From: Nostoc commune NIES-4072
GTDB taxonomy: Bacteria; Cyanobacteriota; Cyanobacteriia; Cyanobacteriales; Nostocaceae
NCBI RefSeq assembly: GCF_003113895.1
Contig: NZ_BDUD01000001.1
Coordinates: forward strand, 3,996,037 to 4,060,036
Reading direction: 5' to 3'
Length of the DNA: 64,000 bases
This document shows positions 30,267 to 39,566 of the stretch, piece by piece. The notes beneath the pieces were generated by a model. The model was not told the DNA's origin. It saw only the letters and a program-made list of their open reading frames with translations, and made no database searches. A program made the translations under genes and the position numbers. Within the stretch, counting starts at the first letter, position 1. Every line of letters starts with the position of its first letter.

Positions 30267-32783
30267 TCAAATCACTAGACTCCCATTATTAACTGCCTGA
30301 GTCAAACTTGAAGAAAAAGGACTCCCATTATTAACTACCTGAGTCAAACTTGAAGAAGAAGCAGGTTGCAACTCAGAGTTAAATATGCTGTCAAGACTAG
30401 AAACGAACTGTCCATAATTGAATGTACTACTGGTAGAAGGAGTAGTGATTCCCTGACCAAAGTTAAGATTGATCCCTTCAGCAGGGTTAATCCGGTTATC
30501 GCCTTGAGGCAGCTTTTCGCTAGTTACAAGACTATTAGTGATATCAATGGTACGAATGGGAGCAGGAGCGGCAATACTGAAGACATCAGTTGAACCAGTG
30601 AGGACATCAGTTGAACCAGTGAGGACATCAGTTGAACCAGTGAGGACATCAGTTGAACCAGTGAGGACATCAGTTGAACCACTGGGGACATCAGTTGAAC
30701 CTGTGAGGACATCAGTTGAATCACTGGGGACATCGGTTGAACTAGTGAGGACATCAGTTGAACCACTGGGGACATCAGTTGAACCTGTGAGGACATCAGT
30801 TGAACCAGTGAGGACATCAGTTGAAAGGCTGAGGCCGTTAATTGATCTGCCGATAAATTTTTGCAGGCTTCCACTGTTGGCATCAAGTTGAGCCAACCAA
30901 CCGTCCACAGCTGAGCTAGTAACGCCAGTAGGGTTCGTTAATGAGCTATCCGTAAATCCAGTCACGTAAAGCCTACCAGTGCCGTTAGTAGTAACACCTG
31001 TAGGGTAGTCAAGATTATTTTGTCTTCCAAATTGTTGAACCCAGTTGTTGTTGCCATTAGTGTCGAACTTCGCCACCCAGGCATTATAAGATGGGTCTTT
31101 TGTGCCATTTCCCAACACGCCGTTAGTATGTCCGATGATAAAGATGTTGTCATTTTGATCGATCTGCATATCCGATAGGTACATGCCATCATCATCTGGA
31201 GAACCAAACTGTTTAGCCCACACTTGAGTGCCATTTGGGGTAAGTTTAGTAATCCAAATATCACGACCCCCGATTCCGGTTTGTCCGGTGCTTGTGCCAA
31301 TATCCCCTGTAGTCCATCCTGTAACGTAAATATTGCCCAAGCTATCAGTGTCAACACCCCAAGCAAAATCAAGTCCCTGATTTATACTTCCAAGCTGTTG
31401 CACCCACTGTACCTGTCCTGCTGTGTTCACCTTTGACACCCAGGCATCGTACTTCAAAAGTTGTCGTGATGGGTCTGACTCTCTGACTAAGCCTTGAGTC
31501 CAGCCTACAGCTATGCTATTGCCATTATTATCAACGGCAAGGTCATAAGATTCGTCAAAGAAGGGAGTTATGTCAAAAGGGAAAGTCGCCGCAGGATCTT
31601 TAATCAGGGTAGTCCACTGCTGGTTGCCATTGCTGTCAAACTTAGACACCCAGGAATTATCCTGAACGGCAAAGTTGAAAATATCTGTTCTATCATTGTT
31701 GTTAATTTCTATTCCTGATACGTAGACATTGCCTGATGGATCTAGATCGAGGCCAAAGGCTCCGCTCGAAAAACCACCAGCACTAAACTGCCTACCCCAA
31801 ACACGATTACCATTGGTATCATATTTTGCCACCCAAACATCAGTTTCTGTTTGCTTGGTTCCAAACAAGTTACCCGATGTACCACCCGCTAGGTAGGTGT
31901 TACCATTTTTGTCTGTGACGCTCGCAAAGTTAGACTCATCACCAGAGGAGCCAAACTGCCTACCCCAGACTAGGCTACCATTGGTGTTATATTTCTCTAC
32001 CCAAGCATCTCCCAAACCTTGATTGCGTCCAAACAATGTCCCGGTGGTAGTTCCTCCCAGATAAATATTGCCAGCAGAATCTGTATTCACAGCAAGACTG
32101 AGATCGTTACCAGTAGTCGCTAACTGATCAATCTTCCTGTACGCTGTTGGTTTTATTAGTGGTTTTTGACCGATAAACCGAAAATTATTCGAGATCAAAT
32201 TTAAATTGACTTCAGGCTTTGCAACCACAAAAGCTACGAGGTCAGGTGCTCCCTGTTGCAGTGAAAATATCGCTTGTCCAGAAAGAGGTTGTGCGATTCC
32301 TGCAACCTGTAATCCAGTAATTTTTACGATTCGATAGTCTTGCGGTCTACCATTTAGCTCGATGATATCATTATTAACACCGAAATCATAAATGACAGCA
32401 TACTCGTTCAAACCAAGGAAGTCTGTAGTTAGTAGGGTTGCTGGGTTAGAGGTAGTATAGTAGGGCTGAGTTCGATCACCGAGAACAAATCTGTCTGCCC
32501 CTACAGATGGGATATTTCTGTTTAGAATGAGAAATGGATTTCCACCTTGTTGGGCATTCTGAATATTCAGAATAATCTCATACTCTTCTGGGGAGTTGTC
32601 AAATAGATCCCCGAACAAATAATCTACATTTGTTGCCTGAGTGGCGCTTGCAACCGGATTGTCAGGATAAATGGTATCGTTTCCAGCACGACCGAAAAGG
32701 GCTTCAGAATCAGTTGTACCCGATGCGAGAACTAGATCGCTGGCAGGTGTCAATAATGAGATTCCTAATTGGTTATTGGCCAT
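30267..32783 (-). CDS. CylK/BrtB-like alkyl-chloride-using beta-propeller enzyme (copy 2, with tandem repeats)
   Basis: An 838-residue paralogue of the downstream CylK-like protein with the same layout: RTX-like N-terminal block (GRAGNDTIYPDNP), beta-propeller repeats (DVWVAKYDTNGNRVWGRQF, GNVYVSG) and an NNG-rich C-terminus. It differs by twelve STDV motifs in a 7-residue periodicity after the propeller and by a 14-residue duplication at the C-terminus. CylK-type enzymes couple a nucleophile to a secondary alkyl chloride made by a CylC halogenase. Two adjacent copies could mean two alkylations, two acceptors, or a homologous pair. ATG 32783 has AAGGGA upstream. The MFS gene is 447 bp upstream, so this gene may have its own promoter. 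Confidence 0.82.
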   Translation of the reverse strand: MANNQLGISLLTPASDLVLASGTTDSEALFGRAGNDTIYPDNPVASATQATNVDYLFGDLFDNSPEEYEIILNIQNAQQGGNPFLILNRNIPSVGADRFVLGDRTQPYYTTSNPATLLTTDFLGLNEYAVIYDFGVNNDIIELNGRPQDYRIVKITGLQVAGIAQPLSGQAIFSLQQGAPDLVAFVVAKPEVNLNLISNNFRFIGQKPLIKPTAYRKIDQLATTGNDLSLAVNTDSAGNIYLGGTTTGTLFGRNQGLGDAWVEKYNTNGSLVWGRQFGSSGDESNFASVTDKNGNTYLAGGTSGNLFGTKQTETDVWVAKYDTNGNRVWGRQFSAGGFSSGAFGLDLDPSGNVYVSGIEINNNDRTDIFNFAVQDNSWVSKFDSNGNQQWTTLIKDPAATFPFDITPFFDESYDLAVDNNGNSIAVGWTQGLVRESDPSRQLLKYDAWVSKVNTAGQVQWVQQLGSINQGLDFAWGVDTDSLGNIYVTGWTTGDIGTSTGQTGIGGRDIWITKLTPNGTQVWAKQFGSPDDDGMYLSDMQIDQNDNIFIIGHTNGVLGNGTKDPSYNAWVAKFDTNGNNNWVQQFGRQNNLDYPTGVTTNGTGRLYVTGFTDSSLTNPTGVTSSAVDGWLAQLDANSGSLQKFIGRSINGLSLSTDVLTGSTDVLTGSTDVPSGSTDVLTSSTDVPSDSTDVLTGSTDVPSGSTDVLTGSTDVLTGSTDVLTGSTDVLTGSTDVFSIAAPAPIRTIDITNSLVTSEKLPQGDNRINPAEGINLNFGQGITTPSTSSTFNYGQFVSSLDSIFNSELQPASSSSLTQVVNNGSPFSSSLTQAVNNGSLVI
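30279..30362. repeat. 42-bp duplication at the 3' end of CylK-like copy 2
   Basis: Two tandem copies of a 42-base unit begin at 30279 and 30321. They encode the repeated C-terminal element SSSLTQVVNNGS / SSSLTQAVNNGS. Copy 1 of the enzyme has only one such end (NNGTIVI). Confidence 0.8.
30580..30826. repeat. 21-bp tandem repeat inside CylK-like copy 2
   Basis: About eleven units of a 21-base repeat (core AGGACATCAGTTGAACC on the + strand) encode the 7-residue unit STDVLTG or variants (STDVPSG, STDVLTS, STDVPSD) on the - strand. The units stay in frame. All three frames of the + strand are also open here, which creates spurious open frames. Copy 1 has a single equivalent position and no array. 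Confidence 0.9.
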
Positions 32784-33230
32784 TTTGTTTAAATCCCTTA
32801 TTTGAGAAACAATTTAGATTTCTTCGAGACTAAGTATCAGATTTGTGACTAACGCTCTTTTATTACTCTCATTAGAGAATATTTCAAACCTTGTTTATCG
32901 GTGCTTGGTTCCAATGTCCTGACAAGGATTTTTTAACTTTGCTGATAAAATTAGGCTTTGAAAAAGATTCAACATTAGCATTTGATTTTTCTCTCTTCAG
33001 AGATATAGAAGAGAGCTAATTTCCGTTAGCTGGTTTCGATGATTTGGTGGTTTTTAGCTATCTCCAAAGAATAATATGCAATACTTCTGCCAAATAGTAA
33101 AGGATTTATTTTTTATAAACTTGTCGCTTTCATAGTTGAAAATTCAATCAAACGAGAAAAAATCTTGATTTTTTAGTTAATGTATAATAAAATCATCTGT
33201 TTTTTAAAGTCTAATTTAGCTACGCTTACC
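32784..33230. other. Spacer between MFS exporter and CylK-like copy 2
   Basis: A 447-base AT-rich gap without a gene. The part next to 32784 matches the leader of the other CylK-like gene. A hairpin, CTCTCTTC (32991-32998) with GAAGAGAG (33008-33015), lies in the middle. On the - strand its exit side is an A-run, so it is not a clear terminator. A promoter for the CylK-like gene is likely here. Confidence 0.45.
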
Positions 33231-34781
33231 CTACTTCTTGTGTTTAATATAAACAGGAGAATTCTTAGGAACTTGGTTAAAATTTGGCTGAATAAACACC
33301 AGAATCAAAAATGCTCCACCTAGCAAGGCAATACTTGCTAGAAGCACAGTTGCATGTAGACCCGATACAAATGCATTGCTAATCGCCTGATGCATAGCTT
33401 GGGTTGAAATGTTAACTGGCAGGTCACTGGGTACTTTTACTCCACTATGCAAAACATCAGCGATGAGGCGATCTTGGAGGTTTGAGGGTAGGCCCCAAGT
33501 AGAGAGCGATCGCGCTAAATGTGAGGCTAGCAGTTGTGTAAGAATTGTTCCTTGTATGGCAACTCCTAAAATAGCGCCGATACGATTACTAGTGTTGATT
33601 ACTGCTGAGGCAATTCCCACTTTTGTAGAGGGTACAGAATTCAGAGCTACTGCCGCTAAGGGCGCGAGTGTCAAGCCGCTACCAAACCCCGAAAGAATCA
33701 GGCTCCACAAAATCGCTCCATACTCTGTATCGGCACTAATTCGGATCAACGAAAATGTAGCTATGCTTGCTACGATAAGTCCTGTCGCGATCGCAAAGCG
33801 CCACCCTAAGCGAGCAGCAAACCACCCAGAACATATAGATGCAATTACAAAAGCCCCATTCATCGGCAGGAAGCGCAAGCCAGCTGCCGTTGCCGAGTAG
33901 CCCTGCACTTGTTGGAAGAACAGGCTGAAGATAAAAAGTAAGCTGACAACACAGAAGAATACCAAAATTTCAACGACATTGACAACAGTAAATGTCGAAT
34001 TCTGAAACAAGGTTAATGGCACCATTGGGTGGCTACTGTGGGACTCAACAAATAAAAATGCTATAAAGCTAAGTCCAGCAACTATCAGCAGCAAGACAAT
34101 AAGGGGTGATTGCCATAGCCCAGTATTCCCTTGCGTAAGTGTGTATGTAAGTGAAGCCAGAAAGATTACACTGAGCAATAAACCAGGCACATCGAGACGT
34201 TGCTTGTTAGGATCTTTACTTTCCCTAACAACACGCGAAGTCAACTGAAAAGCGATCGCTCCCAATGGTAAGTTGACAAAGAACACACTTTGCCATCCCA
34301 AAGTATCTACTAGCAGTCCACCTAACGCAGGGCCAGCAACCAGGGCGAGTCCTGACACGGCAGCCCAAATACCAAGGGCTTTTGATTTTTCATTCGGTTC
34401 AGGAAACGTATCAGCAATGATCGAGAGAGAACCAGTCACTAGGGCAGCAGCCCCAATTCCTTGAAGGGTTCGTCCAGTAATCAAGATACTCAAATTGGGA
34501 GCTAGACCGCAAATTAAAGAAGCGATCGTGAAGATGACTAGCCCTGTAAGGAAGACTCGCTTACGTCCATAAATGTCTCCTAATGTTCCGCTTGGCAGCA
34601 TCATACCAGCAGCAGACAAAGTGTAAGCGTTGAGAATCCACTGTAATCCCGACACGCCAGAGTTTAGACTTATCTGAATTTTGGGAAGCGCCACATTCAT
34701 CACAGTGTCATCAATATTGGCCATGAAGAGGGCGAAACACATTGCCGCTAGGGTAACTGTTTTAATACGATCTCGATTCAT
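33231..34781 (-). CDS. DHA2-type MFS exporter, 14 transmembrane helices
   Basis: A 516-residue EmrB/QacA-family transporter. The start MNRDRIKTVTLAAMCFALFMANIDDTVMNVALPKI has the D-D-T motif in helix 1 typical of drug/proton antiporter family 2. Motif A is GTLGDIYGRKR, and the TGSLSIIADTFP and AGPALGGLLVD segments follow in the expected order. The last part has the SGLHATVLLASIALLGGAFL helix. The gene starts 8 bp after the stop of the upstream glycosyltransferase, so the two are co-transcribed. It probably exports the glycosylated product. Substrate is not predictable. Confidence 0.9.
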   Translation of the reverse strand: MNRDRIKTVTLAAMCFALFMANIDDTVMNVALPKIQISLNSGVSGLQWILNAYTLSAAGMMLPSGTLGDIYGRKRVFLTGLVIFTIASLICGLAPNLSILITGRTLQGIGAAALVTGSLSIIADTFPEPNEKSKALGIWAAVSGLALVAGPALGGLLVDTLGWQSVFFVNLPLGAIAFQLTSRVVRESKDPNKQRLDVPGLLLSVIFLASLTYTLTQGNTGLWQSPLIVLLLIVAGLSFIAFLFVESHSSHPMVPLTLFQNSTFTVVNVVEILVFFCVVSLLFIFSLFFQQVQGYSATAAGLRFLPMNGAFVIASICSGWFAARLGWRFAIATGLIVASIATFSLIRISADTEYGAILWSLILSGFGSGLTLAPLAAVALNSVPSTKVGIASAVINTSNRIGAILGVAIQGTILTQLLASHLARSLSTWGLPSNLQDRLIADVLHSGVKVPSDLPVNISTQAMHQAISNAFVSGLHATVLLASIALLGGAFLILVFIQPNFNQVPKNSPVYIKHKK

Positions 34782-34789
34782 CGCTGTTA

Positions 34790-36022
34790 CTACCTCTGCT
34801 GGAGTGGTTCTGCCACTGTTGTTTTAGTTGTTTTATAATTATTAGCAAGAATCTTCTGTAAGATATCGGGAATTTCAAACACGGCTCTATTGTTTACCGC
34901 AGCGACATTTGCACGGTAGCGGGCGAAATTTTCCGGCTCAAGAAACTGCTCAACTGCTCGGTCAATATCTCGAAAACTGCGGATAACCAGACCTACTTGC
35001 TGGTGTTGAATCCAGTCAGTGTTGTATTGTTCCTGCGGCATTGTTGCAGCACTTCGTTCCACAATTACTGGTAGCTTCATGACTAACGCTTCACTAATAC
35101 TACCAGGGCCTGGTTTACCAATCATAAAATCACTAAGATGCATATAGTAAGGAATGTCTTTTGTAAAGGTGGTGACAAACCTTTTCTGGAGACTTTGGCT
35201 CTCACGTAAAGCTAAAGCTAGTTCTTCATTGCGTCCGCAAATAAAGATGAGTTGTAGTTTTTGGTGAAAAGACTCTAGACGCTTGGCAATTTCTAGCATT
35301 GCTTTGGAGCCATTACCCCCGAATAATACAAGTCCAGTCAGACAGTCTGGATCTAAACCCAAGCGTTGCCTTTCTTGGGCGCGATCGCTGACAATTGGTT
35401 CATAAAAGCGAGGGTTAATCACCATTCCCGAAGTTTTGACGATCAGATCCTCATTTACTCCTAGAGAACGAGCTTGTTCCACTGCTTTTTGGGTGCCACA
35501 AACAACATAACTTCCCGTTTCTGGTTCTATCCAATAGGCCGACGGAAAATCAGCAAAATCTATCAGAACTGTCACTAAAGGTGTGCCTGGTTTTACTTTC
35601 TGTAAACTTTCCCAGATCATTTTATTAAACAACGGCACTACAGAAACTACTAGGTCTGGCTGTTGTTCGCGCCACTGTTCCTCAAATATCCTCACACCAG
35701 CATCGTAATTTAGTTTGATCAGTAGTTTATTGAAGGGCATTGTCAGATGGTGAATCCATGTCCAACCGCTTTGCATAATCTGGTTGAGAACTTGATCTCC
35801 ACTAGTTCCGAATAACTTGTAGATATCCAGTGTCTTTTGTCCTTCAGCTAACCGCTTTGCTAATATGTCCACATCGGTAATACTAGTTTGACAGGGGAGT
35901 TGTTGCTCAATTATTGAAGATATCGCATTAGAAGTAGCGATATGCCCTCCACCACTATTTCCGGTGACAACATTGATCAAAAACTTTTTTTTGGGATATG
36001 AGGATGATTGCATTGTTTCCAT
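34790..36022 (-). CDS. MGDG-synthase/GT28-like glycosyltransferase (copy 1)
   Basis: A 410-residue glycosyltransferase with the N-terminal domain of monogalactosyldiacylglycerol synthases (VVTGNSGGGHIATSNAI, FNKMIWESLQKVKPGTPLVTVLIDF) and a GT28-type C-terminal half (LFGGNGSKAMLEIAKRLE, FICGRNEEL, MIGKPGPGSISEA). The GKPGPGS segment normally binds the UDP-sugar phosphates. It is related to the protein at 38321-39496. Near a UDP-galactopyranose mutase gene and PKS genes it probably attaches a hexose to the polyketide or fatty-acyl product rather than making membrane MGDG; this is inference. The donor could be UDP-galactofuranose or another UDP-sugar. Confidence 0.85.
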   Translation of the reverse strand: METMQSSSYPKKKFLINVVTGNSGGGHIATSNAISSIIEQQLPCQTSITDVDILAKRLAEGQKTLDIYKLFGTSGDQVLNQIMQSGWTWIHHLTMPFNKLLIKLNYDAGVRIFEEQWREQQPDLVVSVVPLFNKMIWESLQKVKPGTPLVTVLIDFADFPSAYWIEPETGSYVVCGTQKAVEQARSLGVNEDLIVKTSGMVINPRFYEPIVSDRAQERQRLGLDPDCLTGLVLFGGNGSKAMLEIAKRLESFHQKLQLIFICGRNEELALALRESQSLQKRFVTTFTKDIPYYMHLSDFMIGKPGPGSISEALVMKLPVIVERSAATMPQEQYNTDWIQHQQVGLVIRSFRDIDRAVEQFLEPENFARYRANVAAVNNRAVFEIPDILQKILANNYKTTKTTVAEPLQQR

Positions 36023-36083
36023 AAATACAAAATATCTCTTAAAAACTAAACTTTTTTTGTTATGCTATTGAGCAAATCTCTAT

Positions 36084-37055
36084 TCAACTAAGTTCTCCAG
36101 CGACTCCATAAGGAAGACGAGAATTGGAGTAAATGCTTTTGCGGAAGATGATGCTCATCCCAGAATAAAAATTGAGCCAATAGCCAAAAATTGCGTAAAA
36201 TACGAAGAATATAAATCTGCTCGATGTCAAAACTTTCCTTGAGTTGATCGGTTCGTGAAAGACATCTACCGGGCGGCCGAGGATGCGTTGGTACTCATTG
36301 GAAACACGAGCATTTAGGGTAGGCCAGAGTGTATCATGATTAGGCCGTAATGAATCTATAAACTCCCACCCTTGACGACGCCCGAATAATTCGATGGATT
36401 CACGAGTATAAATATGAAGGTGGTACGGGACATGTACCGCGTTACAAATATCGTTTATGTCAGGTCGATTTAAGTTAAGGTTAGACGCGTTTGGTGTGCT
36501 GATCAGAATATAACCACCAGGAGCAAGCAAGTTGTTTAACTTATCTAACAAGGCATTAGGATCTTTAACATGTTCGATGACATCCTGAAGTAAAATGTAA
36601 TCGAATGCTCCTTTTTGAAGCGTTGCCGGATCGCCGAAGCCGTCCTTGGTTCCGTAAGGATCATATCCGTGACAATTGGTAAAGCCTTGTTGCCGGAGGT
36701 ATTGTACAAATAGGCCGTTTGCACCACAGCCATAATCGAGTATTGAGTGAGTCTTGGAAAACCCATACTTGGTAAGTTGTTTGCGTAATTTTCTGTAGAA
36801 GACGCGAAAGGGCCATGTCAATGTTGCCTGAGCAATCGGATATTTTGCGTAGTAATGATCAAGATCCACAATATCTAGACAATGAATTGTCTTGCAATCA
36901 GGACATCTCCAAACCTTAAATGTTTCATGCATAAAGGCTCTGACGTTGCATGGAAATGTAGAAAATGCAGATTCATCATTCGGATCAACGCGATAATTGC
37001 AAATCAAACATTCAAGGCGTTGCTTGGTTGTACTAACAAGTTGTTGTTGCACCAT
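36084..37055 (-). CDS. SAM-dependent class I methyltransferase with N-terminal zinc-type cysteines
   Basis: A 323-residue protein from ATG 37055, preceded by AGAAAG; a TTG nine codons earlier is less likely. The N-terminal ~80 residues carry CLIC and CPDCKTIHC cysteine pairs. The SAM domain follows, with motif I ILDYGCGANGLF, an acidic YDPYG, motif DYILLQDVIEHVKDP and GGYILISTPN. The C-terminal ~60 residues are hydrophobic (FIFFVFYAIFGYWL), so the protein may touch the membrane. Cysteine-led methyltransferases of this kind often act on sugars or lipids. Here, between a sugar mutase and a glycosyltransferase gene, a sugar O- or C-methylation is plausible but unproven. Confidence 0.82.
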   Translation of the reverse strand: MVQQQLVSTTKQRLECLICNYRVDPNDESAFSTFPCNVRAFMHETFKVWRCPDCKTIHCLDIVDLDHYYAKYPIAQATLTWPFRVFYRKLRKQLTKYGFSKTHSILDYGCGANGLFVQYLRQQGFTNCHGYDPYGTKDGFGDPATLQKGAFDYILLQDVIEHVKDPNALLDKLNNLLAPGGYILISTPNASNLNLNRPDINDICNAVHVPYHLHIYTRESIELFGRRQGWEFIDSLRPNHDTLWPTLNARVSNEYQRILGRPVDVFHEPINSRKVLTSSRFIFFVFYAIFGYWLNFYSGMSIIFRKSIYSNSRLPYGVAGELS

Positions 37056-37158
37056 AATCTTTCTGTGAGAAAATATTAACAATTTTTTAGGGAGAATTTT
37101 AGGGAAATTCTATGTTTTTTTATCCATCACAAGTGCGATCGCATCTTTTTCGCACTTT

Positions 37159-38286
37159 CTACATAGAATTGGCTATTTCTTTCTCAAACAAACCAAGCGC
37201 CCGAAGCACTGCATGATCCATGTCATAGTACTTATAATCTCCAAGTCGTCCGGCAAAGAGTACTGTACCGTTGAGTTTCTCTACTTCTTTGAGGTATAAG
37301 CTCAAGCGATCGCGGCTCTCTTCATTGAGAATAGGATAATAAGGATCATTTCTCCCTGGTACATAAGCCTGGGGATATTCCATCACCAAGGTAGTTTTAG
37401 GAGATGTTTGTCCTGATAAATACTTCTGTTCAGTGATGCGAGTGATATCGTAATCGTTGGGATAGTTAACTGTACCCACTTCTTGATAATGTTCTTGATC
37501 CAAAGTATCGAATTGAAAGCGCAGACTACGATAAGGCAATTCACCATACATATAATCAAAAAAGGTGTCAATCGGCCCAGTGCAAAGTAACCGATGAAAC
37601 TTAACATCTTTGATAATCTCGCGGTAATCTGCGTTTAGCAGTACCTTAATGTTGGGATGAGCAAGCATCCGCCGGAACATTTCTGTATAGCCTAGTTTAG
37701 GCATAGCCTGATAAGGGTCTTGAAAATAACGGTCATCCCGACTGATATAAACTGGAACGCGTCCCGTTACCCCCCGATCGAGATCCTCTGGTTTCATTCC
37801 CCACTGTTTGATTGTGTAATGGAGAAAAACATTTTCATAAATGTAATCAGCTAAAAAGGTGAGATCGCCACTAGCACTCTCTCGCAGTTTTAAAATAGGT
37901 ACTTTCACTCCAAAACCGAAGTTTTCTAGAAGCAAATTCTCTAGCTTCTCTGCATATTTCTCAGGAAAAAGTGCATGGAGAGAATTGAGATTAAAAGGGA
38001 TAGGAACTTTCTTACCCTCTAAAACTCCCAACACATGATGATAGTAATGCCTCCATTCTGTAAATTGAGAGAGATAATCCCATACTTTCTTAGACTTAGT
38101 ATGAAAGATGTGAGGCCCATATTTATGAACGAGAATACCATGCTCGTTGTAGTAATCATAGGCATTACCCCCAATATGATCTCGCTGCTCTACAATTAGT
38201 ACTCTCTGCCCAAGCTGAGTTGCTAGGCGTTCAGCCATTACACAGGCTGAATATCCAGCCCCTACAATCAGCCAATCAAATAGCAT
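37159..38286 (-). CDS. glf: UDP-galactopyranose mutase
   Basis: A 375-residue flavoenzyme that interconverts UDP-galactopyranose and UDP-galactofuranose. The FAD-binding N-terminus DWLIVGAGYSACVMAERLA is followed by DHIGGNAYDYYNEHG and KYGPHIFHT, then VPIPFNLN, the IKQWG segment, CTGPIDTFFDY, RITEQKYL, and the C-terminal GRLGDYKYYDMD, all standard for this family. The length is usual. The gene lies between two MGDG-synthase-like glycosyltransferases and beside a methyltransferase, so the gene set probably adds a galactofuranose-type residue. The symbol is given from family recognition. Confidence 0.93.
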   Translation of the reverse strand: MLFDWLIVGAGYSACVMAERLATQLGQRVLIVEQRDHIGGNAYDYYNEHGILVHKYGPHIFHTKSKKVWDYLSQFTEWRHYYHHVLGVLEGKKVPIPFNLNSLHALFPEKYAEKLENLLLENFGFGVKVPILKLRESASGDLTFLADYIYENVFLHYTIKQWGMKPEDLDRGVTGRVPVYISRDDRYFQDPYQAMPKLGYTEMFRRMLAHPNIKVLLNADYREIIKDVKFHRLLCTGPIDTFFDYMYGELPYRSLRFQFDTLDQEHYQEVGTVNYPNDYDITRITEQKYLSGQTSPKTTLVMEYPQAYVPGRNDPYYPILNEESRDRLSLYLKEVEKLNGTVLFAGRLGDYKYYDMDHAVLRALGLFEKEIANSM

Positions 38287-38320
38287 ATTATTTCACTCCG
38301 GTTATTTTTTTCGGAATTCA

Positions 38321-39496
38321 TCAAACTGTTGAGGATAACTGCTTATTTGTCTCAACCGTTGGAGAAGGCACAACTGAGAAGGAGTTTTCAAGTATTTGTT
38401 CCAAAATATCAACAACTTCAAATACTCCTTGATTGTTGATCGCGGCGGCGTTGGCACGGTACTGAGCTAGAGTTTCCGGTTGGATTAGCTTTGCTACAGC
38501 TTGGTTAATATCGCGGAAATCGCGGACTACAATTCCAATTTCATTTTCTGCAATCCACTCAGCCGAGGGTCGTTCTTGAAACATACTTAAGGCGTTGCAA
38601 TCTGTAATTACTGGTAAGCTCATTGCCACAGCTTCGCTAACACCTACAGAGCCGGATTTACCAATAAAGAAATCCGATAGATGCATGTAGTAAGGAATTT
38701 CACTAGTAAAAGTTTCAATGTACCTTGGTAAGCGACTCTGTTGACGGCGCAAAGTATTTGCTATTTCTTCATTACGTCCGCAGATAAAAATGAGTTGTAG
38801 ATTCAATGACGATTTCTCTAGAGAATCGGCAATTTCTAGCATTGCTTTTGAACCCTGACTACCAAAAGTTATTAAACCTGTTGGTAAATCTGGATTTAGA
38901 CCTAAGCGTTCTCTTTCAATTTTGCGATCGCTATTTACGGGTTCAGAAAATCGAGGATGAATTACTACTCCTGAAGTGCTGAAAATTCGCTCTTGCGTAT
39001 AACCCAAGTTTTTTGCTTGTTCAACTGCTCGTTGAGTAGGACATATTAAAAATTGTCCTTGTGGATCAATCCAGAAGTTGGGTGGACAATCGGCATGATC
39101 GGTCATTACCGTTGCAAAAGGCACACTAGGCGATACTGCCTGCAAGCTTTGATTAATCAGCCCGTTGATATAAGGCAGTAATGAAACCACCATATCAGGT
39201 TGATGCTGCTGCCAATATCTTTTAAAACGTCCTAGCCAAGCAAAACGAGAAAGGCGTATTTGTAATTTGAATGAGGGAACTAAGAAAGGGTCATTAATAA
39301 TTTTTGCCCAGTTCTTTTTGAGTATTAGCTGATTGTAAACGTAGTGTGGAGCAGTCGTACCAATAATTTCTTTGAAAGCATCAACTATATGAATTTCCCA
39401 AGGTAATTGCCGCTTCTCGATCACTTTTTGCAAAGCATTGGCTGTGCTGCGATGACCTGCACCTAAATCATAAATCATCAAATATACTTTTTTCAT
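38321..39496 (-). CDS. MGDG-synthase/GT28-like glycosyltransferase (copy 2)
   Basis: A 391-residue glycosyltransferase. The N-terminus LMIYDLGAGHRSTANALQ is the MGDG-synthase-type opening. The C-terminal half has ITFGSQGSKAMLEIADSLE, FICGRNEEIANTLRRQ and FFIGKSGSVGVSEAVAM. It is paralogous to the protein at 34790-36022 along its whole length. The donor-binding loop differs (GKSGSVGVSE here, GKPGPGSISE there), which may mean a different sugar or acceptor. It starts 70 bp after the SDR gene and ends 34 bp before glf, so it belongs to the same unit. Confidence 0.85.
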   Translation of the reverse strand: MKKVYLMIYDLGAGHRSTANALQKVIEKRQLPWEIHIVDAFKEIIGTTAPHYVYNQLILKKNWAKIINDPFLVPSFKLQIRLSRFAWLGRFKRYWQQHQPDMVVSLLPYINGLINQSLQAVSPSVPFATVMTDHADCPPNFWIDPQGQFLICPTQRAVEQAKNLGYTQERIFSTSGVVIHPRFSEPVNSDRKIERERLGLNPDLPTGLITFGSQGSKAMLEIADSLEKSSLNLQLIFICGRNEEIANTLRRQQSRLPRYIETFTSEIPYYMHLSDFFIGKSGSVGVSEAVAMSLPVITDCNALSMFQERPSAEWIAENEIGIVVRDFRDINQAVAKLIQPETLAQYRANAAAINNQGVFEVVDILEQILENSFSVVPSPTVETNKQLSSTV

Positions 39497-39566
39497 GGTT
39501 TTACCATTTGGTTTGTATTTGGGTTCGGGACAATCTTGTTAAATTTGATATCTAAATTCAACAATG

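Noticed and set aside
30580..30826. Possible CRISPR array
   Set aside because: Units are contiguous 21-bp tandem repeats without unique spacers, and they lie inside a coding sequence.
30538..30891. Open frame encoding repeated RTSVEPV units (+ strand) over the CylK-like gene
   Set aside because: It is the opposite-strand shadow of the 21-bp tandem repeat in the coding sequence of CylK-like copy 2. All frames stay open across such a repeat.
37056..37082. TTG start for the methyltransferase
   Set aside because: ATG 37055 has an AGAAAG site, and the cysteine-rich part begins after it.
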